From positions 7,037-71,036 of the forward strand of contig JANOVM010000075.1 in NCBI GenBank assembly GCA_031417395.1: a stretch of DNA of 64,000 bases. The letters are read 5' to 3'. The position numbers and the translations under genes are program-made. Shown here one piece after another: positions 41,890 through 49,570 of this stretch. The notes beneath the pieces are model-generated. The model saw nothing but the letters and a program-made list of their open reading frames with translations, was not told where the DNA came from and searched no databases. The stretch is from JADKIH01 sp031417395 (GTDB lineage: Bacteria > Bacteroidota > Bacteroidia > AKYH767-A > 2013-40CM-41-45). Each line of letters starts with the position of its first letter. Position 1 is the first letter of the stretch.

Positions 41890-43908
41890 CTATTTTAAAT
41901 TTCTTAATAAATTATTAGCCTGAACATTGTTGTAATCCCTTCTCATTACCTCATTTAAGAACTTTTTCGCTTCATTTCGTTTTCCAAGAAATAATTTCAA
42001 GCCGGCTTTGTTAAGGAAAGCCTGAATATTATCAGGATCTAAGGAAAGGGCTTTGTCGTAAAAATACTCTGCAAGCTCGGAATTTCGTTCTTTCGTCAGT
42101 ACAAGAAAGCCCAAACTGACATATGCACTTGCGAATTCAGGATTCTCTTTAATAATAAACTCATAGTTCTTCCTGGCTTCTTCCGTTTTTCCTGCATCTA
42201 ACAATGCTCCTGCAAGCTTATTTCTGAAATCAGGCTGATAAGGGGCTAAATCAGTTGCTTTGTTAAAATACTCAATTGCTTTCTCATTTTCTCCCAAGGC
42301 ATAGTATGAATCTCCAATTCTATAAGCTGTCCAGGCATGATCGTTTGTATATGACCTTTTATTCAGCGCTTTAATCGGATCGTTGAGGGTGTTTGCATAT
42401 TCAGTGACTTTCTTAAAATCATTTTTTAAAAAGGCCCAACGAACTAGTAGCCGGAAATTTTTAACAACACTATCCTGAGAAGTGTCGTCGAAATATTTTT
42501 TTGCTGAATCAAGATAGGCGACATTGTTAGAAAATTTTTCAAAATAGGAAAGATAAGCTTCTCCTTTTGAACGGTTTCCTGCAGCATTGTTATTAATGCA
42601 AACAAGTCCGGAAAACTCCTTTATTTTTTGAATTTCATCTTTCTTCAGAGGAATCCGTATCCAATGATCTGTTGTTGAAACATGCGGTATATCAATTGAT
42701 CCGCTTTTCGGCATATGACACTTTACGCAATTATCTTCGTTCTCTTTCCTTTTAAAAATAGTTTCTTTACATACAGACTTGGTCGTTGAAGGTTTATCAG
42801 ATACTACTTGTGAATTATGACAGGATGTGCATTTAGTATTAAAAACAGATTCATTAGTTGCTCTTACACTTACGTGCGGGTCATGACAAGTAACACAGGT
42901 CATGGCATTTTTATAGGGTGTTAATGTTGGATGGTTTTTATTAATCTCCAATGCTCTTTTTTCCGAAACAAGAAAACACTTGCTCATTTTCATGCGTTCA
43001 GCATGAGAAGCCATGATATGAGCATCTCCTTCGCCGGTAAATTGCGGCATGTAAATATTCATTACATCCGATAATTTCATACCCGGTCGAAAATCAAAAA
43101 AAGATTTACCTTCCTCAAGCACTGCATTACCCTGAATGTGGCAACGCTGGCAAACATCAAGTTGTAAATTTATTGGCAGCTTAGCAGGATTTACAATAGA
43201 ATAGTCTATGAATTTTGAAATGTCAACTATCTTTCCTTCTTGTTTCTCCTTTACATGCAGACTTCCTGGTCCGTGACAGCGTTCACAATCAATGCCATTG
43301 GGTATATAATTGTATTTGTTTTCAGAACCCAATTCCATTCCGGGAAAAGCATTGTGGCATGACATACATTCCAATCCAATCTTTCGGGAAAATCTGCTGC
43401 TGTATCCTCCTTCAAATCCCGGAGGAAGATCCCATTTCCTTTTCTGAGTGTAAAAAGTAAGGGGCGCCTGATAAACATACCCATTAACATTCATTAGGTG
43501 AGAATTCGTATGCTGTCCTGATCCAACAATCCAATCGATAGTTTCTATTCTTTTGAAAACAGTATCCTTACCCTCTTTTCTGAATTCAACTACTTTAAGA
43601 GAGTCATTCTGCCAAAATGGAAAATAAGAAAGTTTGTTTATGCTGTCGATTATTAGTTCATGATTGAAAAAATCTGCTGATGATTTACTTTTTGTAGCCC
43701 GGTCGAATGACATACCCATTCCGGTTTTAATGAACGTTTCGTACTTATCAAGATGACACTGCCGGCAGGTTTGAATTCCAACGTATGCTGTTGAATCATT
43801 TAAAGCTGCATAAGGCAGGTTATCCGGAGAAGTTTCTTTCAGATTACATGATGTAAATAAAACAATTAAATAAAATGCTAAAAAATACTTACACATGAAA
43901 AAATCCAT
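41890..43908 (-). CDS. Seven-heme cytochrome c lipoprotein with TPR repeats
   Basis: A 672-residue protein whose N-terminus (M1 or M5, the latter at 43896) leads to a lipobox 'LFTSCN'. Seven CxxCH heme motifs are visible: CRQCH, CMSCH, CERCH, CQRCH, CVTCH, CTSCH and CVKCH, in the first ~400 residues. The last ~170 residues are TPR-like repeats ('SYYALGENEKAIEYFNKATDLAP', 'GKTEEARKNYEFIIKENPEF', 'SELAEYFYDKALSLDPDN', in parts). It is an envelope electron carrier of uncertain redox partner; the TPR part suggests docking. It starts 4 or 16 bases after the preceding GNAT stop, so they are probably co-transcribed. Confidence 0.88.
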   Translation of the reverse strand: MDFFMCKYFLAFYLIVLFTSCNLKETSPDNLPYAALNDSTAYVGIQTCRQCHLDKYETFIKTGMGMSFDRATKSKSSADFFNHELIIDSINKLSYFPFWQNDSLKVVEFRKEGKDTVFKRIETIDWIVGSGQHTNSHLMNVNGYVYQAPLTFYTQKRKWDLPPGFEGGYSSRFSRKIGLECMSCHNAFPGMELGSENKYNYIPNGIDCERCHGPGSLHVKEKQEGKIVDISKFIDYSIVNPAKLPINLQLDVCQRCHIQGNAVLEEGKSFFDFRPGMKLSDVMNIYMPQFTGEGDAHIMASHAERMKMSKCFLVSEKRALEINKNHPTLTPYKNAMTCVTCHDPHVSVRATNESVFNTKCTSCHNSQVVSDKPSTTKSVCKETIFKRKENEDNCVKCHMPKSGSIDIPHVSTTDHWIRIPLKKDEIQKIKEFSGLVCINNNAAGNRSKGEAYLSYFEKFSNNVAYLDSAKKYFDDTSQDSVVKNFRLLVRWAFLKNDFKKVTEYANTLNDPIKALNKRSYTNDHAWTAYRIGDSYYALGENEKAIEYFNKATDLAPYQPDFRNKLAGALLDAGKTEEARKNYEFIIKENPEFASAYVSLGFLVLTKERNSELAEYFYDKALSLDPDNIQAFLNKAGLKLFLGKRNEAKKFLNEVMRRDYNNVQANNLLRNLK

Positions 43909-43912
43909 GAAA

Positions 43913-44464
43913 CTATTTTTTAATCAACTGCATTGTATATTCATCATAATATTTCCCCTGATCGAAAATCCAGTCCTGTTTCAAGCCTGTGACTTCAAAG
44001 CCGACTTTTTTAAACAATGCCACGCTGCTCTCATTATCAACTCTGACATTGGAATAAATCTGGTGTAGGTCAAGAATTTCAAAACCATAGTCCACCATTA
44101 AATGAAGAGCTTCCGTAGCATAACCCCTGCCCCGATCGGCTTTATTTGCGATTAGAATACCTATACCTCCCCGCTTATTCTTAGGATCGAAATCAAATAA
44201 ATCTATACACCCGATGGAATGTACATCATCTGAAAGATTGTCATCTTCATCAAAATACCTCAAATCAATCATCAACCGAAGCTGCTTATTTGTATAAATA
44301 TCCTGATGAGCCTGATTGACGAATTCTTCCAAAACAAATTTCGAAAAAGGCATAAGTGTTCCACTAACACTCCAAAAAGTTGAGTCGTTTTCCCACTTGT
44401 ATAATAGTTTTAAATCGGCCGGTTCAAGAGCCCGCAATTGAATCAACTCCCCTATCAGTTGCAT
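43913..44464 (-). CDS. GNAT N-acetyltransferase (RimJ/RimL/SpeG type)
   Basis: A 183-residue GNAT protein starting 'MQLIGELIQLRALEPADLKLLYKW'-like. 'IGCIDLFDFDPKNKRGGIGILI' and 'ADRGRGYATEALHLMVDYGF' supply the acetyl-CoA loop (RGRGYA), with 'NESSVALFKKVGFEVTG' near the end. Such enzymes acetylate protein N-termini or polyamines; the substrate is not assigned. Confidence 0.85.
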   Translation of the reverse strand: MQLIGELIQLRALEPADLKLLYKWENDSTFWSVSGTLMPFSKFVLEEFVNQAHQDIYTNKQLRLMIDLRYFDEDDNLSDDVHSIGCIDLFDFDPKNKRGGIGILIANKADRGRGYATEALHLMVDYGFEILDLHQIYSNVRVDNESSVALFKKVGFEVTGLKQDWIFDQGKYYDEYTMQLIKK

Positions 44465-44570
44465 AACATTTTTTAAGTTTCGACTAAGTTACGAATAGTC
44501 GTTTAATAGAGGAAACAAAATTTTCTAATGCGTAAACATAAACTTGTTAAAAGAAAAAATTCCGCAAGTT

Positions 44571-45344
44571 TTAAATCTCGCCTCGAAATACCTCTTCAAC
44601 AGGGCCTTCCAGCCATATATCCTTATAATAATCACTTTCAATTGAAAAATAAACACGTAATATCCCGCCCGGCGTTACTACTTTACAGTTTGAACTGTTA
44701 ATTTTTTTAGTAAAGGAGGCTGCCACAACAGAAGCCGTGACTCCTGTTCCACAGGAAAGAGTTTCGGCCTCGACTCCTCTTTCATAGGTCCTTACCAATA
44801 ATTCAGTTCCCTTAAGTTCAATAAAATTTACGTTTACACCATCCTTATTAAATCGGTCACTGTACCGAATTTTTCTGCCTTCAAGGACGACATCAATTTC
44901 ACTTACCTCTTTAACAAAGCAGCAATAATGAGGAGAACCTGTATCCAAAAAAACAAAAGAGTCATTGCTTTCAATTTTCAATACATCATTCATGTGAAGC
45001 CTGACAGTATAAGGGTTTTCCTTAAGTATTTCTGCCTGATGACCTCCATCAAAAGCATTGAAATTTATTTTTCTAGTAGTGAGTCCTAAGGAATGCGCAA
45101 AAGCGGCAACACACCTTCCTCCATTACCACACATTGATCCGGGCAATCCATCGGAATTATAATAAAGCATATCAAAATCAAAACCGCTTTTATTTCTTAA
45201 TAGTATTAACCCATCCGCTCCAATGCCAAAGTGTCTGTCACATAATTTTTTTATTTCCTCTGGTGAAAAAGAATGGTTTTCATTCCTGTCGTCCAACAAA
45301 ATAAAATCATTTCCGGTTCCCTGATATTTATAAAAACGAATCAT
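44571..45344 (-). CDS. dapF: Diaminopimelate epimerase
   Basis: The 257-residue protein interconverts LL- and meso-diaminopimelate for lysine and peptidoglycan synthesis. The two catalytic cysteines are visible: Cys72 in 'SMCGNGGRC' and Cys198 in 'TLSCGTGVTAS'. The start is 'MIRFYKYQGTGNDFILLD'. The family's key residues are intact. The gene overlaps the preceding putative anti-sigma gene by four bases (45341-45344), so it is translated as part of the sigma operon, an unusual setting for a housekeeping enzyme. Confidence 0.95.
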   Translation of the reverse strand: MIRFYKYQGTGNDFILLDDRNENHSFSPEEIKKLCDRHFGIGADGLILLRNKSGFDFDMLYYNSDGLPGSMCGNGGRCVAAFAHSLGLTTRKINFNAFDGGHQAEILKENPYTVRLHMNDVLKIESNDSFVFLDTGSPHYCCFVKEVSEIDVVLEGRKIRYSDRFNKDGVNVNFIELKGTELLVRTYERGVEAETLSCGTGVTASVVAASFTKKINSSNCKVVTPGGILRVYFSIESDYYKDIWLEGPVEEVFRGEI

Positions 45345-46249
45345 CTTTTTAGAATAGGAATATCAGAACTGAGTCTCAACGACACAAACTGATCGTTGCG
45401 CTCCAGATAATAAAATTTATGATCATACTTCATCCACATCTTATTTTTGCCGGAATAGAGTTCAACGGCATCGGGCTCTTCTATTCCAAAAAGTATTAAT
45501 CTATTCTCCGATAATTTATAGCCGGTATAATTTACCGGTGAAACCCAAAATTCAACTAGGTAATTCTCAGTTTTAGAAACGTTGTCTTCCGGCAAATCAG
45601 CTGACGGATTAAGCATATCAGAAACAGTTTTAGTAACGGCAATATTAGTATCCTTTTTCCCCAAACTGTCGATTTCCATTGCAATGGGTTTTAGATAAAT
45701 GCTAACAAGCATTTGGTCTTTTTTGACGACAATGTCTTCAACATTTTCAATATATAAATTGTTGGAATCGGTTGTAGGATTTTCATATTCCTCCACAAAA
45801 GCATTTGCAGTATCCTTTGAAAGAGCAATTTTAATGGGATTCGACCTTTTTTCAGATTCCTCTTTTGATTCAACCGGCACTTGAGTTGATTCTATCCCTT
45901 TTTTTTTCTTCAGGAAATCAAGAGATAAATAATTGTGTTTATTCCCGGTTGAACTCGGACCGAGATAATTCCATAAAACGATTCCCGAAAGAGTTACAAT
46001 GAAAAATGTAACAATCAATTTTAATGCAAAAGGTACTGAAGGCTTTTTATAACCTATATAATTTTGTATTGAACTATTCAATCTTTTGTTTTCAGACTCC
46101 TGAATACATTCAATCAAAAGATTATGAAAACTTATTTTCTTCCTGAAATTTGAATCCGTTTCCATTCGGTCATGAAAACTCTTCAACTCAAAACCTGTTA
46201 GCTTATTTTGCAGGTACCTATCAATTAGTTGTTTTTCCTCTATGCTCAT
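45341..46249 (-). CDS. Membrane protein of putative anti-sigma role
   Basis: A 302-residue protein with an N-terminal cytoplasmic helical region ('EEKQLIDRYLQNKLTGFELKSF', in parts) resembling Bacteroidota anti-sigma starts. One transmembrane segment lies at about residues 73-94 ('FALKLIVTFFIVTLSGIVLW'), and the rest is a periplasmic, beta-rich part of unknown fold ('YLVEFWVSPVNYTGYKLSENRLI'-like). It begins 1 base after the sigma factor stop, consistent with a sigma/anti-sigma pair. The function is inferred from position and topology; no zinc-finger motif is visible. Confidence 0.65.
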   Translation of the reverse strand: MSIEEKQLIDRYLQNKLTGFELKSFHDRMETDSNFRKKISFHNLLIECIQESENKRLNSSIQNYIGYKKPSVPFALKLIVTFFIVTLSGIVLWNYLGPSSTGNKHNYLSLDFLKKKKGIESTQVPVESKEESEKRSNPIKIALSKDTANAFVEEYENPTTDSNNLYIENVEDIVVKKDQMLVSIYLKPIAMEIDSLGKKDTNIAVTKTVSDMLNPSADLPEDNVSKTENYLVEFWVSPVNYTGYKLSENRLILFGIEEPDAVELYSGKNKMWMKYDHKFYYLERNDQFVSLRLSSDIPILKR

Positions 46250-46250
46250 T

Positions 46251-46766
46251 TCAAGATTCTTCCTGCAGCATTAAGCGTGCTCTGGATATATTTTCAAACT
46301 GATTAAAAGCTTTGTTGAACTCATGTTCAGCAATAAATGGGTTACTGAAATTCAATCTTGCTGCAATTTCCTCAAACGACAGGTTTTCCACATATCTGAG
46401 AGCGAGAATTTTCCTTGAATTTTCATCCATGATTGAAAAACAGGCAATCATATCTTCTTTTGTAGTTGAACTTTTTTGATCATTTTCTAAACTATGTGAA
46501 GTATAGTTTGTACTAAAATAATCCTTTAACGAATTAAAAATAAATTTTTCTAAATCAATATTTGGTGAAATTTTATTCTGCTGTATTTCCCTGTAAATTT
46601 GAGTTAGAACCCGGCTGAATACCACCGGAGTATCTGAATCTCTGCAACCACTGCGTCTTAAAAGCCTTCTACCGGTTTGAAAGTAGGTTTCAGAAAGATA
46701 AAATAAAACAGACTCATCTCCGTTATGAATAAAGTCAAATATCTGCTGATTGGTATAGCGAGCCAT
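46251..46766 (-). CDS. ECF-like RNA polymerase sigma factor
   Basis: A 171-residue sigma-70-family protein. Region 2 is near the N-terminus ('YLSETYFQTGRRLLRRSG') and region 4 ends the protein ('ILALRYVENLSFEEIAARLNFSNPFIAEHE', in parts, a helix-turn-helix). Size and lack of region 3 fit an ECF sigma factor. A TATCTTTG box at 46775-46782 is directly upstream. It is the first gene of a run with the putative anti-sigma protein and dapF. Confidence 0.82.
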   Translation of the reverse strand: MARYTNQQIFDFIHNGDESVLFYLSETYFQTGRRLLRRSGCRDSDTPVVFSRVLTQIYREIQQNKISPNIDLEKFIFNSLKDYFSTNYTSHSLENDQKSSTTKEDMIACFSIMDENSRKILALRYVENLSFEEIAARLNFSNPFIAEHEFNKAFNQFENISRARLMLQEES

Positions 46767-46774
46767 GTTAGTTG

Positions 46775-46782
46775 CAAAGATA
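46775..46782 (-). promoter_or_regulatory. Candidate -7 box (TATCTTTG) of the sigma-factor operon
   Basis: Exact TAnnTTTG match on the minus strand, ending 9 bases before the sigma-factor ATG. No TTG at -33; a nearly leaderless mRNA would result. Confidence 0.4.
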
Positions 46783-46926
46783 TTTATTTAAGGCTTAAAG
46801 AATAGGAAAATTCCTTCTGTTTTTGTTGAGTTATTCATAAAGGATATTGGTAACATTTTTTAACGAAGACTTAACGATTATTAACCAACCCTTTCATTTA
46901 TGCTTCACGTAAAAAAGCAAAATTTG

Positions 46927-46943
46927 TTGGCATAAATATTGAC
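46927..46943 (+). promoter_or_regulatory. Sigma-54-like -24/-12 element of the HtrA gene
   Basis: The sequence TTGGCATAAATATTGAC places TTGGCA and TTGA with the six-base spacing of the sigma-54 consensus TGGCAC-N5-TTGC; only the last position differs. The ATG is 23 bases downstream, a plausible short leader. Confidence 0.5.
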
Positions 46944-46965
46944 GATTCAAAAAAAAACAAGTGCT

Positions 46966-48408
46966 ATGAAAACAATAAAAAGAACCATAACCGTCTTATT
47001 GATTGCAGGACTGGGAGGAGCCGCCGGTGCTTATATCTATAAATTTCTTCAGCCTGAATCAAGTACAGTTTCTGGTAAAATCTCTGACCGAAATAATATC
47101 AGCTTTGTCAGTTTACCTTCCGTTTCTGAAAGCGGATTAACAGATTTTACTAAAGCTGCAGAAATGTCAGTTCATGGAGTTGTTCATGTAAAAACTTACT
47201 ATGCTGCACAAACCAATTATAATCCTTTTGGAGTAGATCCATTTGATTTTTGGGGCCAGCCTCGTCAAAGCCGAAAACAGGAGTCAAGCGGTTCGGGTGT
47301 AATTATTACTGAGGATGGTTATATAGTAACAAATAACCATGTTGTGGAAAATGCCGAAAAAGTGGAAATAACCACCAATGATAACAGAACATTTGAAGCA
47401 AAAGTGATTGGTACAGACCCCTCAACTGATTTAGCAGTAATAAAAGTTAATCAAAAGGGTATGCCATTTTTGGTTTATGGAAACTCCGACAATGTAAAAG
47501 TTGGTGAATGGGTATTAGCAGTCGGAAATCCTTTTAACCTTACCTCTACAGTTACAGCAGGTATCATAAGCGCAAAAGCAAGAAATATTAATATTCTTCC
47601 CGACCAATATAAAATCGAGTCTTTTCTTCAAACAGATGCAGCCGTAAACCCCGGTAATAGCGGAGGTGCCCTTGTAAATACAAGAGGAGAATTAGTTGGA
47701 ATAAATTCCGCTATTGCTTCTACAACAGGTTCCTATACCGGATATTCTTTTGCAATACCGGTAAACCTAGTAAAAAAGGTTGTTGATGATCTTGTTGAAT
47801 ACGGTAATGTTCAAAGAGGTTTTATTGGAGTAAGCATTCGTGACATAGACAATAAATTAATGGCCGAAAAAGGAATTAAAGAGTCACAAGGAGTATACGT
47901 AGAGTCTCTTTCTGAAGGTGGGGCAGCTAAACAAGCAGGTATCCTGCCGGGTGATATTATACTGAAAGTCGGAGAAGTAAATATAAATACCACACCTCAA
48001 CTTCAGGAGCAGGTTGGTCGTTTCCGTCCGGGCGATAAAATTAATATTACGCTTAATCGTAATGGCAAAGAAAAGGTAGTAGCTGTAGTTTTGCGTAATA
48101 TCGATGGCGAAACAAGCCTTGTAAAGAACGATCAGGTATTAAACTTCCTGGGAGCAACTTTTGAAAATGTTTCCAAAGATGAAAAATCAAAGTTAGGCTT
48201 GCAGGGAGGGGTAAAAATCTCCAAATTATTACCCGGAAAGCTGCGTACTGCAGGAATTAAAGAAGGATTTATTATTACTTCTGTCGATAAAAAACCAATC
48301 CTAAAAACCGATGATCTGGAAAATGCTCTAAAGAATAAACAGGGTGGTGTTTTGATAGAAGGTACATACCCTAACGGACTGCGCGCCTATTACGGTTTTG
48401 GCGTATAA
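46966..48408 (+). CDS. HtrA/Deg-type serine protease with two PDZ domains
   Basis: The ATG at 46966 is preferred over an in-frame TTG at 46939 that lies in the promoter element. The product is 480 residues with an N-terminal membrane anchor (about 5-24). The catalytic triad is His125 ('TNNHVV'), Asp155 ('STDLAVIKV') and Ser232 ('NPGNSGGALV'). One PDZ domain (about 290-385) and a second, shorter one (about 395-480) follow. It degrades or refolds damaged envelope proteins. A sigma-54-like site upstream and a terminator downstream suggest a single-gene unit, with envelope-stress-type control plausible. Confidence 0.92.
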   Translation: MKTIKRTITVLLIAGLGGAAGAYIYKFLQPESSTVSGKISDRNNISFVSLPSVSESGLTDFTKAAEMSVHGVVHVKTYYAAQTNYNPFGVDPFDFWGQPRQSRKQESSGSGVIITEDGYIVTNNHVVENAEKVEITTNDNRTFEAKVIGTDPSTDLAVIKVNQKGMPFLVYGNSDNVKVGEWVLAVGNPFNLTSTVTAGIISAKARNINILPDQYKIESFLQTDAAVNPGNSGGALVNTRGELVGINSAIASTTGSYTGYSFAIPVNLVKKVVDDLVEYGNVQRGFIGVSIRDIDNKLMAEKGIKESQGVYVESLSEGGAAKQAGILPGDIILKVGEVNINTTPQLQEQVGRFRPGDKINITLNRNGKEKVVAVVLRNIDGETSLVKNDQVLNFLGATFENVSKDEKSKLGLQGGVKISKLLPGKLRTAGIKEGFIITSVDKKPILKTDDLENALKNKQGGVLIEGTYPNGLRAYYGFGV

Positions 48409-48440
48409 TTTTGATTGGTTATGTTTGTTTTTCAAGAAAA

Positions 48441-48469
48441 GGAGCCGGCTTTTCCGGTTCTTTTTTTTT
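48441..48469 (+). terminator. Intrinsic terminator after the HtrA gene
   Basis: GAGCCGG (48442-48448) pairs with CCGGTTC (48454-48460), with one G-T pair, and is followed by eight or nine T. It precedes the rpoD promoter. Confidence 0.85.
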
Positions 48470-48510
48470 AAACAAACAAGTCTAATTATCAACCTATTCC
48501 AAACAAGCAC

Positions 48511-48541
48511 TTGTTTGGCTTGCGTAAAAAAAGTATATTTG
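48511..48541 (+). promoter_or_regulatory. Promoter of rpoD
   Basis: TTG (48511-48513), a 20-base spacer and TATATTTG (48534-48541) match the Bacteroidota consensus. The start codon is at 48612, so the leader is about 65 bases. Confidence 0.75.
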
Positions 48542-48611
48542 CAATTAGGGAAAGAAATGATTTTCGTCTGAACTTTTATTTTTTTCCACACTCTTTTTTG
48601 ATTCTAAAAAT

Positions 48612-49475
48612 ATGCGTCAACTAAAAATAACCAAATCAATAACCAATCGCGAAAGTCAGTCGCTTGAAAAGTATCTTCAGGAAATTGGCCGCGAAGAATT
48701 AATTACTGCAGAAGAAGAAGTAAGACTTGCAAGAAAGATAAAAGAAGGTGATCAAAATGCTTTAGATAGATTAACAAAAGCAAACCTTCGCTTTGTTGTT
48801 TCTGTTGCCAAGCAATATCAGAACCAGGGTTTGAGTTTACCGGATTTGATTAACGAAGGCAACCTTGGACTAATTAAAGCTGCTAAACGTTTCGATGAAA
48901 CCAGAGGTTTTAAATTTATTTCCTATGCTGTATGGTGGATTCGCCAAAGTATCCTTCAGGCTCTTGCTGAACAATCCCGTATCGTTCGCCTTCCTCTAAA
49001 CCAGGTTGGATCATTAAATAAAATTTCAAAAGCATATTCTAAACTCGAGCAGGAATTTGAAAGAGAACCCTCCCCGGAAGAGCTTGCTAAGATCCTTGAT
49101 ATTCCTACAGAAAAAATCGCTGATACCATGCGGGTTAGTGGTAAGCACGTATCCATGGATGCTCCTTTCGTTCAAGGTGAAGATAATAGCCTGATAGATG
49201 TATTGGAAAACGCAGATTCTCCCCGTGCCGATGGACTTCTTATGAACGAATCTCTTCAAAAGGAAATTGATCGTTCATTAAGTACGCTCACAGAACGTGA
49301 AAGAGAAGTAATAAAACTCTTTTTTGGTATTGGCATGCAGCATGGCTTAACACTGGAAGAAATCGGTGCTAAATTTGATCTGACAAGAGAGCGCGTAAGA
49401 CAAATTAAAGAAAAGGCAATTCGCAGACTTAGACATAAGTCGAGAAGCCGTTTATTAAAAGCCTATCTGGGTTAA
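48612..49475 (+). CDS. rpoD: Primary RNA polymerase sigma factor (Bacteroidota RpoD)
   Basis: A 287-residue sigma-70 factor that lacks the long region 1.1 of E. coli RpoD, as is normal in this phylum. Region 1.2 'SLEKYLQEIGREELITAEEE', region 2 'ANLRFVVSVAKQYQNQGLSL' and 'RGFKFISYAVWWIRQSILQAL' (in parts), region 3 and region 4 'LTEREREVIKLFFGI' and 'RERVRQIKEKAIRRLRH' are all present. It would read the TTG/TAnnTTTG promoters found in this window. It has its own promoter and a hairpin terminator at 49505-49539. Confidence 0.95.
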   Translation: MRQLKITKSITNRESQSLEKYLQEIGREELITAEEEVRLARKIKEGDQNALDRLTKANLRFVVSVAKQYQNQGLSLPDLINEGNLGLIKAAKRFDETRGFKFISYAVWWIRQSILQALAEQSRIVRLPLNQVGSLNKISKAYSKLEQEFEREPSPEELAKILDIPTEKIADTMRVSGKHVSMDAPFVQGEDNSLIDVLENADSPRADGLLMNESLQKEIDRSLSTLTEREREVIKLFFGIGMQHGLTLEEIGAKFDLTRERVRQIKEKAIRRLRHKSRSRLLKAYLG

Positions 49476-49504
49476 ATATTAAATGGATGTTATTAATATT
49501 AAAT

Positions 49505-49539
49505 ATCAGCTTTCTAGTTTTAGAAAGCTGATCTTGTTT
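49505..49539 (+). terminator. Terminator-like hairpin after rpoD
   Basis: A perfect 11-bp stem, ATCAGCTTTCT (49505-49515)/AGAAAGCTGAT (49522-49532), is followed by CTTGTTT. The T-run is broken by a G, so termination may be partial. Confidence 0.7.
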
Positions 49540-49570
49540 AAATCAAAAAATCTAAAAATAAATTTTAGCT

